NCBI RefSeq assembly: GCF_048553715.1
Contig: NZ_JBLZNC010000001.1
Span: 1-64,000 of the forward strand
DNA length: 64,000 bases
DNA from: Sagittula sp048553715
GTDB taxonomy: Bacteria; Pseudomonadota; Alphaproteobacteria; Rhodobacterales; Rhodobacteraceae
Direction of reading: 5' to 3'
A program made the position numbers and the translations under genes. Shown piece after piece: positions 53,024 to 61,640 of this stretch (position 1 is its first letter; each line of letters begins with the position of its first letter). The notes beneath the pieces were generated by a model, which worked only from the letters and a program-made list of their open reading frames with translations, searched no databases and was not told the origin of the DNA.

Positions 53024-54457
53024 ATGGAATACGGATTTACCACGGCGGCCTATGTGGTCGCGGCCGTGCTGTTCATCCTCTCTCTCGGCGGTCTGTCGGG
53101 ACAGGAGAGCGCGAAACGCGCCGTTTGGTATGGCATCGTCGGCATGGCGCTGGCGGTCTTTGCAACGCTGATCGGTCCGGGCTCTGGCCTGTGGATCCTG
53201 TCGATCATCCTGATCGCGGGCGGCGGTGTCATCGGCTACATGCTGGCGTCCAAGGTCGAGATGACCCAGATGCCGGAACTGGTGGCGGGCATGCACGCAT
53301 TGGTGGGCCTTGCGGCTGTCTTTGTGGGCTACAACGCCGAACTGGTGATGAACGCGGTGCAGGGGCTTGATGCCGCTGGCGTGGCAGAGCTCAAAGGCTT
53401 TGCCCTGAAAGTGGCGCAGAAGACCCCGGTCGAGATCGGCATCCTGAAGGTCGAGGTCTTCCTTGGCGTCTTCATCGGTGCGATCACCTTCACCGGATCT
53501 GTCGTGGCCTACGGCAAACTGGCGGGCAAGCTGACGTCCAAGGCGACCAAGCTGCCGGGCGGTCACATGCTGAACGCGGGCGCGGCGATCCTCTCGCTGA
53601 TCTTGCTGATCATCTACATGAACACCGGCGGTGGCTGGACGCTTCTGGTGATGTCGCTGCTGGCGTTCTTCATCGGCTATCACCTGATCATGGGCATCGG
53701 CGGCGCCGATATGCCGGTCGTGGTGTCGATGCTGAACAGCTACTCCGGCTGGGCGGCGGCGGCCATCGGTTTCTCCTTGGGCAACGACCTGCTGATCGTG
53801 GTCGGTGCGCTGGTGGGCTCGTCGGGTGCGATCCTGTCCTACATCATGTGTAAGGCGATGAACCGCTCCTTCGTGTCGGTGATCCTCGGCGGCTTTGGCG
53901 GCGCAGCTGGCCCGCAGATGGAAGTCGAGGGCGAGCAGATCGCGATCGACGCCGATGGCGTGGCCACCGCGCTGGAAGAGGCCGACAGCATCGTGATCGT
54001 GCCGGGCTACGGCATGGCCGTGGCGCAGGCACAGCAGAACGTGGCCGAACTGACGCGCAAGCTGCGCGCCAAGGGCAAGAACGTCCGTTTCGCGATCCAC
54101 CCGGTCGCGGGCCGTCTGCCCGGCCACATGAACGTGCTGCTGGCCGAGGCCAAGGTGCCTTATGACATCGTGCTGGAGATGGACGAGATCAACGAAGACT
54201 TCCCCGAAACGGATGTGGTCATCGTGATCGGCTCCAACGACATCGTGAACCCGGCGGCGCAGGACGATCCGAACTCGCCCATCGCAGGGATGCCGGTTCT
54301 GGAAGTCTGGAAAGCCAAGCAGGTGTTCGTGTCCAAGCGCGGGCAGGGCACCGGCTATTCGGGCATCGAAAACCCGCTGTTCTTCAAGGAAAACACCCGT
54401 ATGTACTATGGCGATGCCAAGGACACCGTGGGCGAGCTGCTGAACAAGATCAGCTAA
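53024..54457 (+). CDS. pntB: NAD(P) transhydrogenase subunit beta
   Basis: The 477-residue protein has nine membrane segments in its N-terminal part (about 5-260) and a C-terminal NADP-binding domain with VPGYGMAVAQAQ, IHPVAGRLPGHMNVLLAEAKVPYD and the loop at IVIGSNDIVNPAA. It forms the proton channel and NADP site with PntA. A GGGGGGA ribosome-binding site precedes the ATG, and a strong terminator follows. Confidence 0.95.
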   Translation: MEYGFTTAAYVVAAVLFILSLGGLSGQESAKRAVWYGIVGMALAVFATLIGPGSGLWILSIILIAGGGVIGYMLASKVEMTQMPELVAGMHALVGLAAVFVGYNAELVMNAVQGLDAAGVAELKGFALKVAQKTPVEIGILKVEVFLGVFIGAITFTGSVVAYGKLAGKLTSKATKLPGGHMLNAGAAILSLILLIIYMNTGGGWTLLVMSLLAFFIGYHLIMGIGGADMPVVVSMLNSYSGWAAAAIGFSLGNDLLIVVGALVGSSGAILSYIMCKAMNRSFVSVILGGFGGAAGPQMEVEGEQIAIDADGVATALEEADSIVIVPGYGMAVAQAQQNVAELTRKLRAKGKNVRFAIHPVAGRLPGHMNVLLAEAKVPYDIVLEMDEINEDFPETDVVIVIGSNDIVNPAAQDDPNSPIAGMPVLEVWKAKQVFVSKRGQGTGYSGIENPLFFKENTRMYYGDAKDTVGELLNKIS

Positions 54458-54477
54458 GCTCTGATAAAGAATCCATC

Positions 54478-54507
54478 AAAGGCCCCGCGTGTTGCGGGGC
54501 CTTTTTT
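54478..54507 (+). terminator. Terminator of pntAB
   Basis: AAAGGCCCCGC pairs with GCGGGGCCTTT around GTGTT, followed by a T-run; stem spans 54478-54504. Confidence 0.9.
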
Positions 54508-54580
54508 GTTGGCGGGGACATCGGTTCTTGATCTGTACGCCTATATCTGATTTTTTAACTCAGGAAATAGGAGCCCTGCC

Positions 54581-54931
54581 ATGCCCGATCTTGCCCCGCA
54601 TTGGAGCACCGCCTTTCCGCAGCTTTGCGAGACCGATCCACGGCTCGACATTCTGCGCTACGAGCTGATGTACGCCGAGGCAGAGCACCCGTTGCAGGGC
54701 TTGCGCGAAACGCTGGGTGCGGCGCTGGGCAAGGCGGTCGAGATCCGACTGCCCGCCGAACCCGAACGCAGTTTTGACGAACGGTGGCTTCTGGCGCTGT
54801 TCGATGCGGCCAGCAAGGCCGATCTGTCCGGCTACCAGTTTCTGTTGCGTTCGCGGATGCAGGCGCAGGACGCGGCGCAGGTGCATTTCGCCCTGACGCA
54901 AGCGCAGGTCTGGCTCGAAGCCCGCCTGTAG
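54581..54931 (+). CDS. Small hypothetical protein
   Basis: The 116-residue protein is soluble, helical and acidic, with Leu/Ala/Glu-rich segments and no signal peptide or membrane helix. AGGAAATAGGAG precedes the ATG. I do not recognise the family. It lies between pntB and bioY. Confidence 0.6.
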   Translation: MPDLAPHWSTAFPQLCETDPRLDILRYELMYAEAEHPLQGLRETLGAALGKAVEIRLPAEPERSFDERWLLALFDAASKADLSGYQFLLRSRMQAQDAAQVHFALTQAQVWLEARL

Positions 54932-55050
54932 GGTTAGCAGGTGCTAATTCCTGATTTGCATATTTTCCGGCGTATGTTTTCGTAATTTAGTTGCGCTGCG
55001 CCGCGATGAACGGCAAAAGCATGTAAACCTTTCCAAGTCAGGGGGATCAC

Positions 55051-55650
55051 ATGAACCTTACGTTTGACCGTGATGTGCTGGTCGATGCATTCGGCGCAAC
55101 CGAAGGCACCGCGCTGCGCGTGAAACAGGCCGCTTTGGTCGTTTTCGGCATCGCATTGCTGGCTGTTGCCGCAAAAATCAAAGTGCCGATGTGGCCGGTG
55201 CCGATCACCATGGGCACATTCGCCGTGCTGAGCATGGGCGCCGCCTATGGCGCGCGTCTGGGTCTGGTGACCATCCTCGGCTATATGCTGGTGGGCGCGC
55301 TGGGCTTTGACGTCTTTGCCGGCTCCTCCGCCGAGAAATTCGGTCTGGAATACATGATGGGCGGCACTGGCGGCTACCTCGTGGGCTACGTCGCCGCGGT
55401 TGTTCTGCTGGGCATGCTGGCGCGCGCCGGCTGGGACCGTTCGCCTGTGAAAATGGCCGGTGCGATGCTGCTGGGCAACGTGCTGATCTACGTCCCCGGC
55501 CTGATCTGGCTGGGCATGCTGTACGGCTGGGACAAGCCGATCCTCGAGTGGGGCCTGACGCCGTTCCTCGTGGGTGATGTGGTCAAGCTGGCATTGGCCG
55601 CGCTGATCCTGCCCGCCGCATGGAAGCTGGTTGGTCGCGCACGCGGCTGA
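55051..55650 (+). CDS. bioY: Biotin transporter BioY
   Basis: The 199-residue membrane protein has about six hydrophobic segments, with the BioY motifs KVPMWPVPITMGTFAVL and the following GARLGLVTILGYMLVGALG. It is the substrate-binding component of biotin uptake, alone or with ECF partners. A GGGGGA ribosome-binding site precedes it. No BioMN (ATPase and T-component) genes are next to it. Confidence 0.92.
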   Translation: MNLTFDRDVLVDAFGATEGTALRVKQAALVVFGIALLAVAAKIKVPMWPVPITMGTFAVLSMGAAYGARLGLVTILGYMLVGALGFDVFAGSSAEKFGLEYMMGGTGGYLVGYVAAVVLLGMLARAGWDRSPVKMAGAMLLGNVLIYVPGLIWLGMLYGWDKPILEWGLTPFLVGDVVKLALAALILPAAWKLVGRARG

Positions 55651-55672
55651 TCGCCATCCATAGCTCAATGAC

Positions 55673-55703
55673 AAAAGCCGGGCCCTTGGGTCCGGCTTTT
55701 TCG
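55673..55703. terminator. Bidirectional terminator between bioY and the OsmC fusion gene
   Basis: AAAAGCCGGGCC pairs with GGTCCGGCTTTTT (one G-T wobble) around a short loop, with T-rich sequence on the plus side and A-rich on the other, so it can work for both convergent genes. Confidence 0.8.
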
Positions 55704-55713
55704 TGTCTGCGGT

Positions 55714-56925
55714 CTATGCCAGTTCCGTGGCGATTTCGGCACCTGTCTCCAACGACCGATGCACGGGGCAACGGTCCGCGATCTCCAGCAGGCGGCTGCG
55801 CTGTTCGGGCGACAGAGGCCCTTCGAGCCGGATCACCCGATGAAAGCGATCAACCCCGCTGCTGGTCACACTGCCAGCATCTTGGGCGTGCACCTTGTCA
55901 TGGGTGACATCGACTGAGACCCCCGTCAGGGGCCAGCCCTTGCGCCGTGCATACATCCGCAGGGTCATCGACGTGCAGGCCCCCAGACCGGCAGAGACAA
56001 AGTTGTAGGGCGACATGCCCCGATTGGTCCCGCCGTAAGCGGCAGGCTCATCCGCCAAAGCGTGATGGAACGGGCCGTTGGACACATCCTGCAAAAAGCC
56101 GTCCGGGTCGGCCTCTGTCACGCGGGTCACGCCCTCGGGCGCGCCGGGCGGCGGGGCAGGCGGCGTGAGCTTGATGTAGCGTTGCGCCCATGCGGCAATG
56201 ACATTTGCCGCATATTCCGCATCGGTTTTGCGCGACACCAGATGATCGGCATCATCCAGCGTGACAAAGCTTTTGGGATGGCGCGCGGCGGTAAAGATCC
56301 GCGTCGCGTTGTCGATGTCCACCACCGCATCCATCGGCGCGTGCATCACCAACAGCGCGGGCTGCATCTTGCGCAGCACCGGCCCCAGATCATGCTGGGC
56401 GAGATCGTCGACCAGCGCCTTGCCGATGGTAAAGGGACGTCCGCCCAGATCGACCTCGGCCTGTCCGTCGGCGCTGATCTTGCGCAGGGCACCGGCAAAG
56501 GTCGCCTTGACATGCGAGGGATCAAAGGGCGCGCCGATGGTCACCACGGCGCGGGCCTGCGGGATATGTTCCGCCGCACGGATGACTGCCGCGCCGCCCA
56601 ACGAATGACCAATCAGCAGATCGGGGGCCATGTCCCGCGCGCCCAGATATTGCGCCGCCAGCACCAGATCCTCGACATTCGTTTGAAAGGTCGTGTTGGC
56701 AAACTCGCCCCCCGAATGGCCAAGGCCTGTGAAATCGAACCGCAAGACCGCAATGCCCATGGCGCAAAGACGCTCGGCAATGCGGCGTGCGGCATGGATG
56801 TCCTTGCCGCAGGTGAAACAATGGGCAAAGAGGGCGGTGGCCAGATGCGGGCCGGAGGGAAGATCCAGCCGGGCCGCCAAAGGGTCGCCGGCATGGCCGG
56901 TAAATGTAATGCGTTGCGTGGGCAT
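55714..56925 (-). CDS. Alpha/beta hydrolase-OsmC fusion protein
   Basis: The 403-residue protein joins an alpha/beta hydrolase (about 1-245; FTGLGHSGGEFANT, nucleophile motif GHSLGG, Asp and His in VVDIDN and DDADHL) to an OsmC domain (about 270-403; GLGACTSMTLRMYARRKGWPL and DRCPVHRSLE cysteines). This fused arrangement is a known family; OsmC domains reduce organic hydroperoxides. The physiological substrate of the hydrolase half is unknown. The ATG at 56925 is set by the family N-terminus; the frame extends far upstream through unrelated sequence. Confidence 0.87.
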   Translation of the reverse strand: MPTQRITFTGHAGDPLAARLDLPSGPHLATALFAHCFTCGKDIHAARRIAERLCAMGIAVLRFDFTGLGHSGGEFANTTFQTNVEDLVLAAQYLGARDMAPDLLIGHSLGGAAVIRAAEHIPQARAVVTIGAPFDPSHVKATFAGALRKISADGQAEVDLGGRPFTIGKALVDDLAQHDLGPVLRKMQPALLVMHAPMDAVVDIDNATRIFTAARHPKSFVTLDDADHLVSRKTDAEYAANVIAAWAQRYIKLTPPAPPPGAPEGVTRVTEADPDGFLQDVSNGPFHHALADEPAAYGGTNRGMSPYNFVSAGLGACTSMTLRMYARRKGWPLTGVSVDVTHDKVHAQDAGSVTSSGVDRFHRVIRLEGPLSPEQRSRLLEIADRCPVHRSLETGAEIATELA

Positions 56926-57018
56926 GGTGTCCTCGGCGGCTGGTAAGGCGAAAAGAATGAGCGTCCTGCGGGCGTAGTTCAAGCAACCGCAACACAGCGT
57001 CACAGCAAGGTGAGCGAG

Positions 57019-57900
57019 ATGATACGATTGGTGAGCTTCATTGCAACAGGCGCGCTGGCGGGTTTGGCCCTGTCGTATCTGGGCGCGTTGCATCCGGTTG
57101 GTGACAGTCTTGCGGTGTTCCGTGTGGCGCTGTTGGCGGGGGGCGCACTGGCGGTGATCTGGACCGGTTGGGGCGCGTGGTTGCGCTGGCCCATCGCGGC
57201 GATCTGCTGTGGCTTGATCGTCTGGCATCTGGTGCAGCGGAGCGATTTTCGCGAGCCATTGCCCGGGGGCGGGGATGTCACGCTGTACCAGCAGAATCTG
57301 TGGCGTTTCGCGCAAGGCTTTTCGGATGTCTACGATCATCTGCAGGCGATGAACCCTGACATCATCACCCTGCAAGAGGTTTCGCACCAGCACCGCCCGT
57401 TGTTCAGCGCATTGGCAGAGGACTACGAATCCGCTCTGTTCTGCCCCGTGACATGGATTGGCGAGGCCATCATCTCGCGCTTTCCCAAAGTCCCCGGCAG
57501 CGACCGGTGCAGCGCGCCCGATGGCTTTGCCGCAATGCAGGTTGTGACACCCAAAGGGCCGGTCTGGATCGTGTCGGTGCATCTGCACTGGCCATGGCCG
57601 CGCAATCAGGCGGAACAGGTGACGCAGCTTTTGCCACAGCTGGCCGAACTCGAGGGGCCGGTCATTATGGCAGGGGATTTCAATGCGGTAGCATGGTCTT
57701 ATACTTTGCGCCGCATGGCAGATGCGGCCGGGGTGCGCCGTGTGGGGGGGCATCTGCACAGCTTTGGCGAGATGCCGGTGCCGATGCATCTGGGCATTGA
57801 TCATGTTCTGGTGACAAAAGGTGAGGGGCGGCTGCAGCAGATGCCGCGCTTTGCCTCCGATCATTTCGGGCTTTGGGCCGAGTTGGCGCTGCCAGACTAA
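57019..57900 (+). CDS. Endonuclease/exonuclease/phosphatase family protein
   Basis: The 293-residue protein has two or three N-terminal membrane helices (about 1-70) and an EEP catalytic domain with LQEVS, VSVHLHWPWP, AGDFNAVAW and SDHFGLWAE, carrying the metal and catalytic residues. The active site probably faces the periplasm. It could act on nucleic acid, phospholipid or sphingomyelin-like substrates; the exact activity is not clear. Confidence 0.85.
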   Translation: MIRLVSFIATGALAGLALSYLGALHPVGDSLAVFRVALLAGGALAVIWTGWGAWLRWPIAAICCGLIVWHLVQRSDFREPLPGGGDVTLYQQNLWRFAQGFSDVYDHLQAMNPDIITLQEVSHQHRPLFSALAEDYESALFCPVTWIGEAIISRFPKVPGSDRCSAPDGFAAMQVVTPKGPVWIVSVHLHWPWPRNQAEQVTQLLPQLAELEGPVIMAGDFNAVAWSYTLRRMADAAGVRRVGGHLHSFGEMPVPMHLGIDHVLVTKGEGRLQQMPRFASDHFGLWAELALPD

Positions 57901-57923
57901 GCGGCACCTTCCCGGACCTGCGA

Positions 57924-57944
57924 GTGTTAACAAATGGTTAACAC
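57924..57944. promoter_or_regulatory. Perfect inverted repeat upstream of the XRE-cupin gene
   Basis: GTGTTAAC (57924-57931) and GTTAACAC (57937-57944) flank AAATG. It lies about 75 bases before the XRE-cupin regulator and could be an operator, but the bound protein is unknown. Confidence 0.4.
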
Positions 57945-57971
57945 CCACAGCGTTGCTTTCTGTGGACGAAT

Positions 57972-58004
57972 CGGGATTAATCCCAGTCGCGGGATAGATT
58001 CCCG
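57972..58004. promoter_or_regulatory. Paired dyads at the XRE-cupin promoter
   Basis: GGGATTAATCCC (57973-57984) is a perfect palindrome and CGGGATAGATTCCCG (57990-58004) is a near copy, close to the gene start at 58017. Their spacing and similarity suggest two sites for the gene's own product (autoregulation). Confidence 0.5.
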
Positions 58005-58016
58005 GGGGGAAGTAAC

Positions 58017-58577
58017 ATGAAAAGCGACCTGACGGTTCGCCTCGCTGCGCGTTTGTCTGCCCTGCGCGCGGCCCGTGGGTGGACGCTGGACCAGCTGGCC
58101 GGGGCCAGTGGCGTATCCCGTGCGGCACTGTCGCGGCTGGAAAACGCCGAAGTCAGCCCATCAGCGGATGTGCTGCACCGCCTTGCCCGTGCGCATGAGA
58201 TGACCCTGTCGCGGCTGATGTCTTTGGTCGAAGACGGGTTTGCGGCCCTCGTCCCACGGGACGAGCAGCCGCATTGGCGCGATGGCGAGGCAGGGCTGTC
58301 CCGCCGTGTGGTGTCCCCGGGGGCGGCCGCGCTGGCCGGTGAGGTCGTGGAATGCAAGATCACGCCCGGCACCCATTGGGTTCAGGAAAAGCCCGATGTG
58401 CCCGGCCAAGAACACCACCTGATCATGCTGACTGGCTACATGCACGCGGTGATCGACGACGAGGCGCATTACCTCGCACCGGGCGACGCGCTGCGGTTTC
58501 GCGAACATGGCGAAACCCGATTTGTCACCGCCAAAGGGCAGGGAGCGAAGTTCATGCTTTGCCGGATCAGCGGCTAG
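58017..58577 (+). CDS. XRE-cupin transcriptional regulator
   Basis: The 186-residue protein has an XRE helix-turn-helix (about 6-62, TLDQLAGASGVSRAALSRLENAEVSPS) and a C-terminal cupin (about 100-182) that likely binds a small ligand. Such regulators control amine, amino-acid or sulfur metabolism. It overlaps the convergent serine deaminase gene by four bases at their 3' ends. GGGGGAAG precedes the ATG. Confidence 0.88.
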   Translation: MKSDLTVRLAARLSALRAARGWTLDQLAGASGVSRAALSRLENAEVSPSADVLHRLARAHEMTLSRLMSLVEDGFAALVPRDEQPHWRDGEAGLSRRVVSPGAAALAGEVVECKITPGTHWVQEKPDVPGQEHHLIMLTGYMHAVIDDEAHYLAPGDALRFREHGETRFVTAKGQGAKFMLCRISG

Positions 58578-59947
58578 CAGTTCGGCACATTCACCGCCAA
58601 ACCGCCAAGCGAGGTTTCCTTGTACTTCTCGTGCATGTCCGCGCCGGTCTGACGCATGGTTTCGATCACCGAATCCAGCGGTACAAAATGTGACCCGTCC
58701 CCACGAATGGCCAGCGAGGCGGCAGAGACCGCCTTGATGGCGCCCAGCCCGTTGCGTTCGATGCAAGGCACCTGCACCAGCCCTTTGACCGGATCGCAAG
58801 TCATGCCGAGGTGATGTTCCAGCGCGATTTCGGCGGCGTTTTCCACCTGTTCCGGGCTGCCCCCCATCACGGCGGCTAGCCCGGCGGCGGCCATCGCCGA
58901 TGCGCTGCCGACCTCGGCCTGACAGCCCGCTTCAGCGCCCGAAATCGAGGCGTTGTATTTCACCAGCCCGCCGATCGCGGCGGCGGTCAGCAGAAATTCG
59001 GGAATTTGCGACCGGGTCGCGCCGGGCATGTGGTCCAGCCAGTAGCGGATCACCGCAGGCACCACACCGGCGGCCCCGTTGGTGGGCGCGGTGACGACCT
59101 GACCTCCGGCGGCGTTTTCCTCGTTCACGGCCATGGCGTAAACGCTCATCCAGTCGTTGCAGACATGGGGCGCCGCCAGATTGGTGCCGCGCTCTGCCAG
59201 AAGTTGCTGGTGGATGTTTCGGGCGCGGCGGCGGACTGACAGCCCGCCGGGCAGGATCCCGTCCTGCGCCAGCCCCCGGTCGATGCAGTCGTTCATCACC
59301 TGCCACAGTCGAGTGATGCCCTCCTCGAGCTGTGTGGCCCCGCCGCGGGCGATCTCGTTGGCGCGCTTCATCTGGGCGATGCTTTTGCCAGAGGCTTGCG
59401 CCATCTCCAGCATCTCGGCGGCGGATTTGAACGGGAAGGGCACCGCCGGTCCTGTGTCGGTGTCCTTACCTTGCGCCAGTTCCTTGGCCGTCAGGACAAA
59501 ACCGCCGCCCACGGAATAATAGGTCTCCTGCGCGATCACGTCGCCCTGGCCGTCCAGCGCCTCAAGGATCATGCCATTGGCATGTCCGGGCAGCGGCGCC
59601 TCGAAATCAAAGCGGAGGTCGTTTTGCGGGTCAAAGCGCAACGGACCAAGCCCCTCGGGCGTCAGCGTCTTGGTGTCGCGGAGCCGGTCGAGGGTCTGTT
59701 CAGCCTTGTCTGCGTCGTAATCCTCGGGCGTGAAACCGGCGAGCCCCAGAACCGTAGCGCGGTCTGTGGCATGGCCCACGCCGGTAAAGGCCAGCGAGCC
59801 ATAGAGCGTGGCGCGCACGCCCTGCGCCACAAACGGCGCTTGCCTGAGCAGATCAAGGAAACGGGCGCTGGCCACCATCGGCCCCATGGTGTGCGACGAG
59901 GACGGGCCAACGCCCACCTTGAACATGTCAAAGACCGATAGGAACAT
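58574..59947 (-). CDS. sdaA: L-serine ammonia-lyase
   Basis: The 457-residue single-chain enzyme has the beta domain start (FKVGVGPSSSHTMGPM) and alpha-domain sequences (SGAEAGCQAEVGSASAMAAAGL and HHLGMTCDPVKGLVQVPCIERN) with the cysteines that bind a [4Fe-4S] cluster. It converts L-serine to pyruvate and ammonia. It is the usual length for bacterial SdaA/SdaB. AGGAAAGGAC precedes the ATG. Confidence 0.94.
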   Translation of the reverse strand: MFLSVFDMFKVGVGPSSSHTMGPMVASARFLDLLRQAPFVAQGVRATLYGSLAFTGVGHATDRATVLGLAGFTPEDYDADKAEQTLDRLRDTKTLTPEGLGPLRFDPQNDLRFDFEAPLPGHANGMILEALDGQGDVIAQETYYSVGGGFVLTAKELAQGKDTDTGPAVPFPFKSAAEMLEMAQASGKSIAQMKRANEIARGGATQLEEGITRLWQVMNDCIDRGLAQDGILPGGLSVRRRARNIHQQLLAERGTNLAAPHVCNDWMSVYAMAVNEENAAGGQVVTAPTNGAAGVVPAVIRYWLDHMPGATRSQIPEFLLTAAAIGGLVKYNASISGAEAGCQAEVGSASAMAAAGLAAVMGGSPEQVENAAEIALEHHLGMTCDPVKGLVQVPCIERNGLGAIKAVSAASLAIRGDGSHFVPLDSVIETMRQTGADMHEKYKETSLGGLAVNVPNC

Positions 59948-60195
59948 GGCATGTCCTTTCCTGATTTGCCGCGTGATGCGCGCTTTTGGCCAGCATGCAC
60001 GAGGCTTCGATGGGGGCGCAGGGAAAATACGGCGCGTGCGATGCCAAAAGCGGCTTTGGCGTGATGAAACAGCGGCTCGCCGTGGCGTGTAGAAAAAATT
60101 TCCCGTGTTTGAAACTTATGTCTCGCAACCTCCGTGGATATTTGCAACCGCCGCCCAAACGGGGCTGCGGAGACGCAAACAACTGGGAGGTTTCT

Positions 60196-60759
60196 ATGAA
60201 AACCCTTGCACTGACCATCGCCGCTGCCACCGTGTCCGCCACAGCCGCTTTCGCGGAAAGCCACGCTGAAACCGGCAACCCCATGGTGGGTGGCGCGGCC
60301 ATGTTCGCCGACAAAACCATCGTCGAGAATGCCGTGAACTCGCCAATCCACACGACGCTGGTCGCCGCAGTACAGCAGGCAGAGCTGGTTGATACGCTGA
60401 ATGGTGAAGGCCCGTTCACCGTGTTCGCCCCCACGGACGAGGCCTTTGGCATGGTGTCCGAAGACAGCCTGAGCGCGCTGATGATGGATGAAAACAAGGC
60501 GCAGCTGCAGCAGATCCTGACCTGCCACGTGGTTGCGGCGAACGCCATGTCCGATGCGATTGCCGGCATGATTGCCGATGATGGTGGCGTGCATCCGGTG
60601 CCGACCGTCGGCGGCTGCACTCTGCAGGCGAAAATGTCCGGTGACGAGATCATCCTGACCGACGAGAACGGCCGTGACGCCACCGTGACCGTGGCGGACG
60701 TGAAGCAGTCCAACGGTGTGATCCACGTGATCGACCGCGTTCTGCTGCCCAAGCAGTAA
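60196..60759 (+). CDS. Fasciclin-domain periplasmic protein
   Basis: The 187-residue protein has a signal peptide (residues 1-20) and one fasciclin (FAS1) domain with GPFTVFAPTDEAF and VHVIDRVLLP-like end. FAS1 proteins are adhesion or surface-associated; a bacterial role here is not known. The ATG at 60196 has GGGAGG upstream; a longer frame from 59986 was rejected. Confidence 0.88.
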   Translation: MKTLALTIAAATVSATAAFAESHAETGNPMVGGAAMFADKTIVENAVNSPIHTTLVAAVQQAELVDTLNGEGPFTVFAPTDEAFGMVSEDSLSALMMDENKAQLQQILTCHVVAANAMSDAIAGMIADDGGVHPVPTVGGCTLQAKMSGDEIILTDENGRDATVTVADVKQSNGVIHVIDRVLLPKQ

Positions 60760-60783
60760 TTCGCGCGCCAGCGCGCCCCGATT

Positions 60784-60818
60784 GGCCGATCTGTTATCAT
60801 TTCCGCGTCTGATCGGCC
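60784..60818. other. Imperfectly spaced inverted repeat after the fasciclin gene
   Basis: GGCCGATC (60784-60791) and GATCGGCC (60811-60818) form a perfect 8-base inverted repeat with a 19-base spacer. It precedes the likely terminator and has no clear role. Confidence 0.3.
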
Positions 60819-60822
60819 CTGC

Positions 60823-60858
60823 CACACCCGCCGTGTCCCTGCGGCGGGTGTGTGTGTT
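60823..60858 (+). terminator. Terminator of the fasciclin gene
   Basis: CACACCCGCCG (60823-60833) pairs with CGGCGGGTGTG (60842-60852), followed by TGTGTTT. Confidence 0.6.
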
Positions 60859-60936
60859 TCAGTCTTTCACAGGCTGGTGTGACGCTCTTGTCCTCGGGCG
60901 GGGCGACGCACAAATTATCTCAAAAGGAGGTCACCC

Positions 60937-61407
60937 ATGAACCGACGCAATCTTTTGACCCTTGGTGCCGGATCGCTGATGGCCGGGCTGTTTGGCCGTA
61001 CAGCGGCGATGGCTGCACCCTTTGAGATCACGCGCAGCGACGCGGAGTGGCGCGCCATGCTGAGCGATCTGGAATATCGTGTGATGCGCGAAGAGGGGAC
61101 CGAACGGGCCTTCACCTCGCCCTTGAATGACGAAAAACGCACGGGCACCTTCCTGTGCAAAGGCTGTGATCTGCCGCTTTATCCGTCCGAGACGAAATAC
61201 GACAGCGGTACGGGCTGGCCATCGTTCTGGAAGCCGCTCGACAACGCGGTTGAGACGAAACCGGACCGCAGCCTGTTCATGACACGGACGGAGGTGCATT
61301 GCCGCCGCTGCGGATCGCATCTGGGGCATGTGTTTGATGACGGCCCGCAACCCACCGGAAAGCGCCATTGCATCAACGGGGTCTCGCTGAGCTTTCAACC
61401 GGCATAA
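60937..61407 (+). CDS. msrB: Peptide-methionine (R)-S-oxide reductase, exported
   Basis: The 156-residue protein begins with a twin-arginine signal (NRRNLLTLGAG), then the MsrB domain with zinc cysteines C74, C77, C122 and C125 and the catalytic C145 in RHCINGVSLSF. It repairs oxidised methionine, here probably in the periplasm. A strong ribosome-binding site (AAAAGGAGG) precedes the ATG. The residue after CIN is G rather than the usual S, which may tune the resolving step. Confidence 0.9.
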   Translation: MNRRNLLTLGAGSLMAGLFGRTAAMAAPFEITRSDAEWRAMLSDLEYRVMREEGTERAFTSPLNDEKRTGTFLCKGCDLPLYPSETKYDSGTGWPSFWKPLDNAVETKPDRSLFMTRTEVHCRRCGSHLGHVFDDGPQPTGKRHCINGVSLSFQPA

Positions 61408-61437
61408 GCATCGGGCCCCAATGGGGGAACCCGATGC
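61408..61437 (+). terminator. Hairpin directly after msrB
   Basis: GCATCGGG (61408-61415) pairs with CCCGATGC (61430-61437), with an inner CCCC/GGGG pair. It starts right at the msrB stop; there is no T-tract. Confidence 0.45.
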
Positions 61438-61585
61438 CGACGTGCTGCCGTGAGTGAGGGCCCTATCCGGGACAGTACAGGTTAGGGTTGAATAAGTGGT
61501 AGCAATGACAGGGAGATTCGTCCACCAAATTGCACAACTAATGGTGGTTATTATTTCCTGATTTTCACCTTTATCCGAGAAACGC

Positions 61586-61624
61586 AAAACGCCCGCAGCT
61601 TTGATCGGCTGCGGGCGTTTTTAC
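61586..61624. terminator. Strong bidirectional terminator before the J-domain gene
   Basis: AAAACGCCCGCAGC (61586-61599) pairs perfectly over 14 bases with GCTGCGGGCGTTTT (61608-61621), with a T-run on the plus side and a T-rich stretch on the minus side. It ends the leftward J-domain gene and insulates it from msrB. Confidence 0.85.
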
Positions 61625-61640
61625 TCCATCGGTCGCGCGC

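Noticed and set aside
52535..54127. A 530-codon open frame on the minus strand across pntA/pntB
   Set aside because: It spans two genes of a certain operon on the other strand and shows only His/Arg/Gln-rich shadow sequence.
54932..55050. Search for a BioR-type operator (TTATAGATAA) upstream of bioY
   Set aside because: No such site or close variant is visible in this gap.
56926..58128. N-terminal extension of the hydrolase-OsmC frame to 58128
   Set aside because: The extension runs antisense through the EEP gene, which has clear catalytic motifs; the hydrolase family starts at MPTQ (56925).
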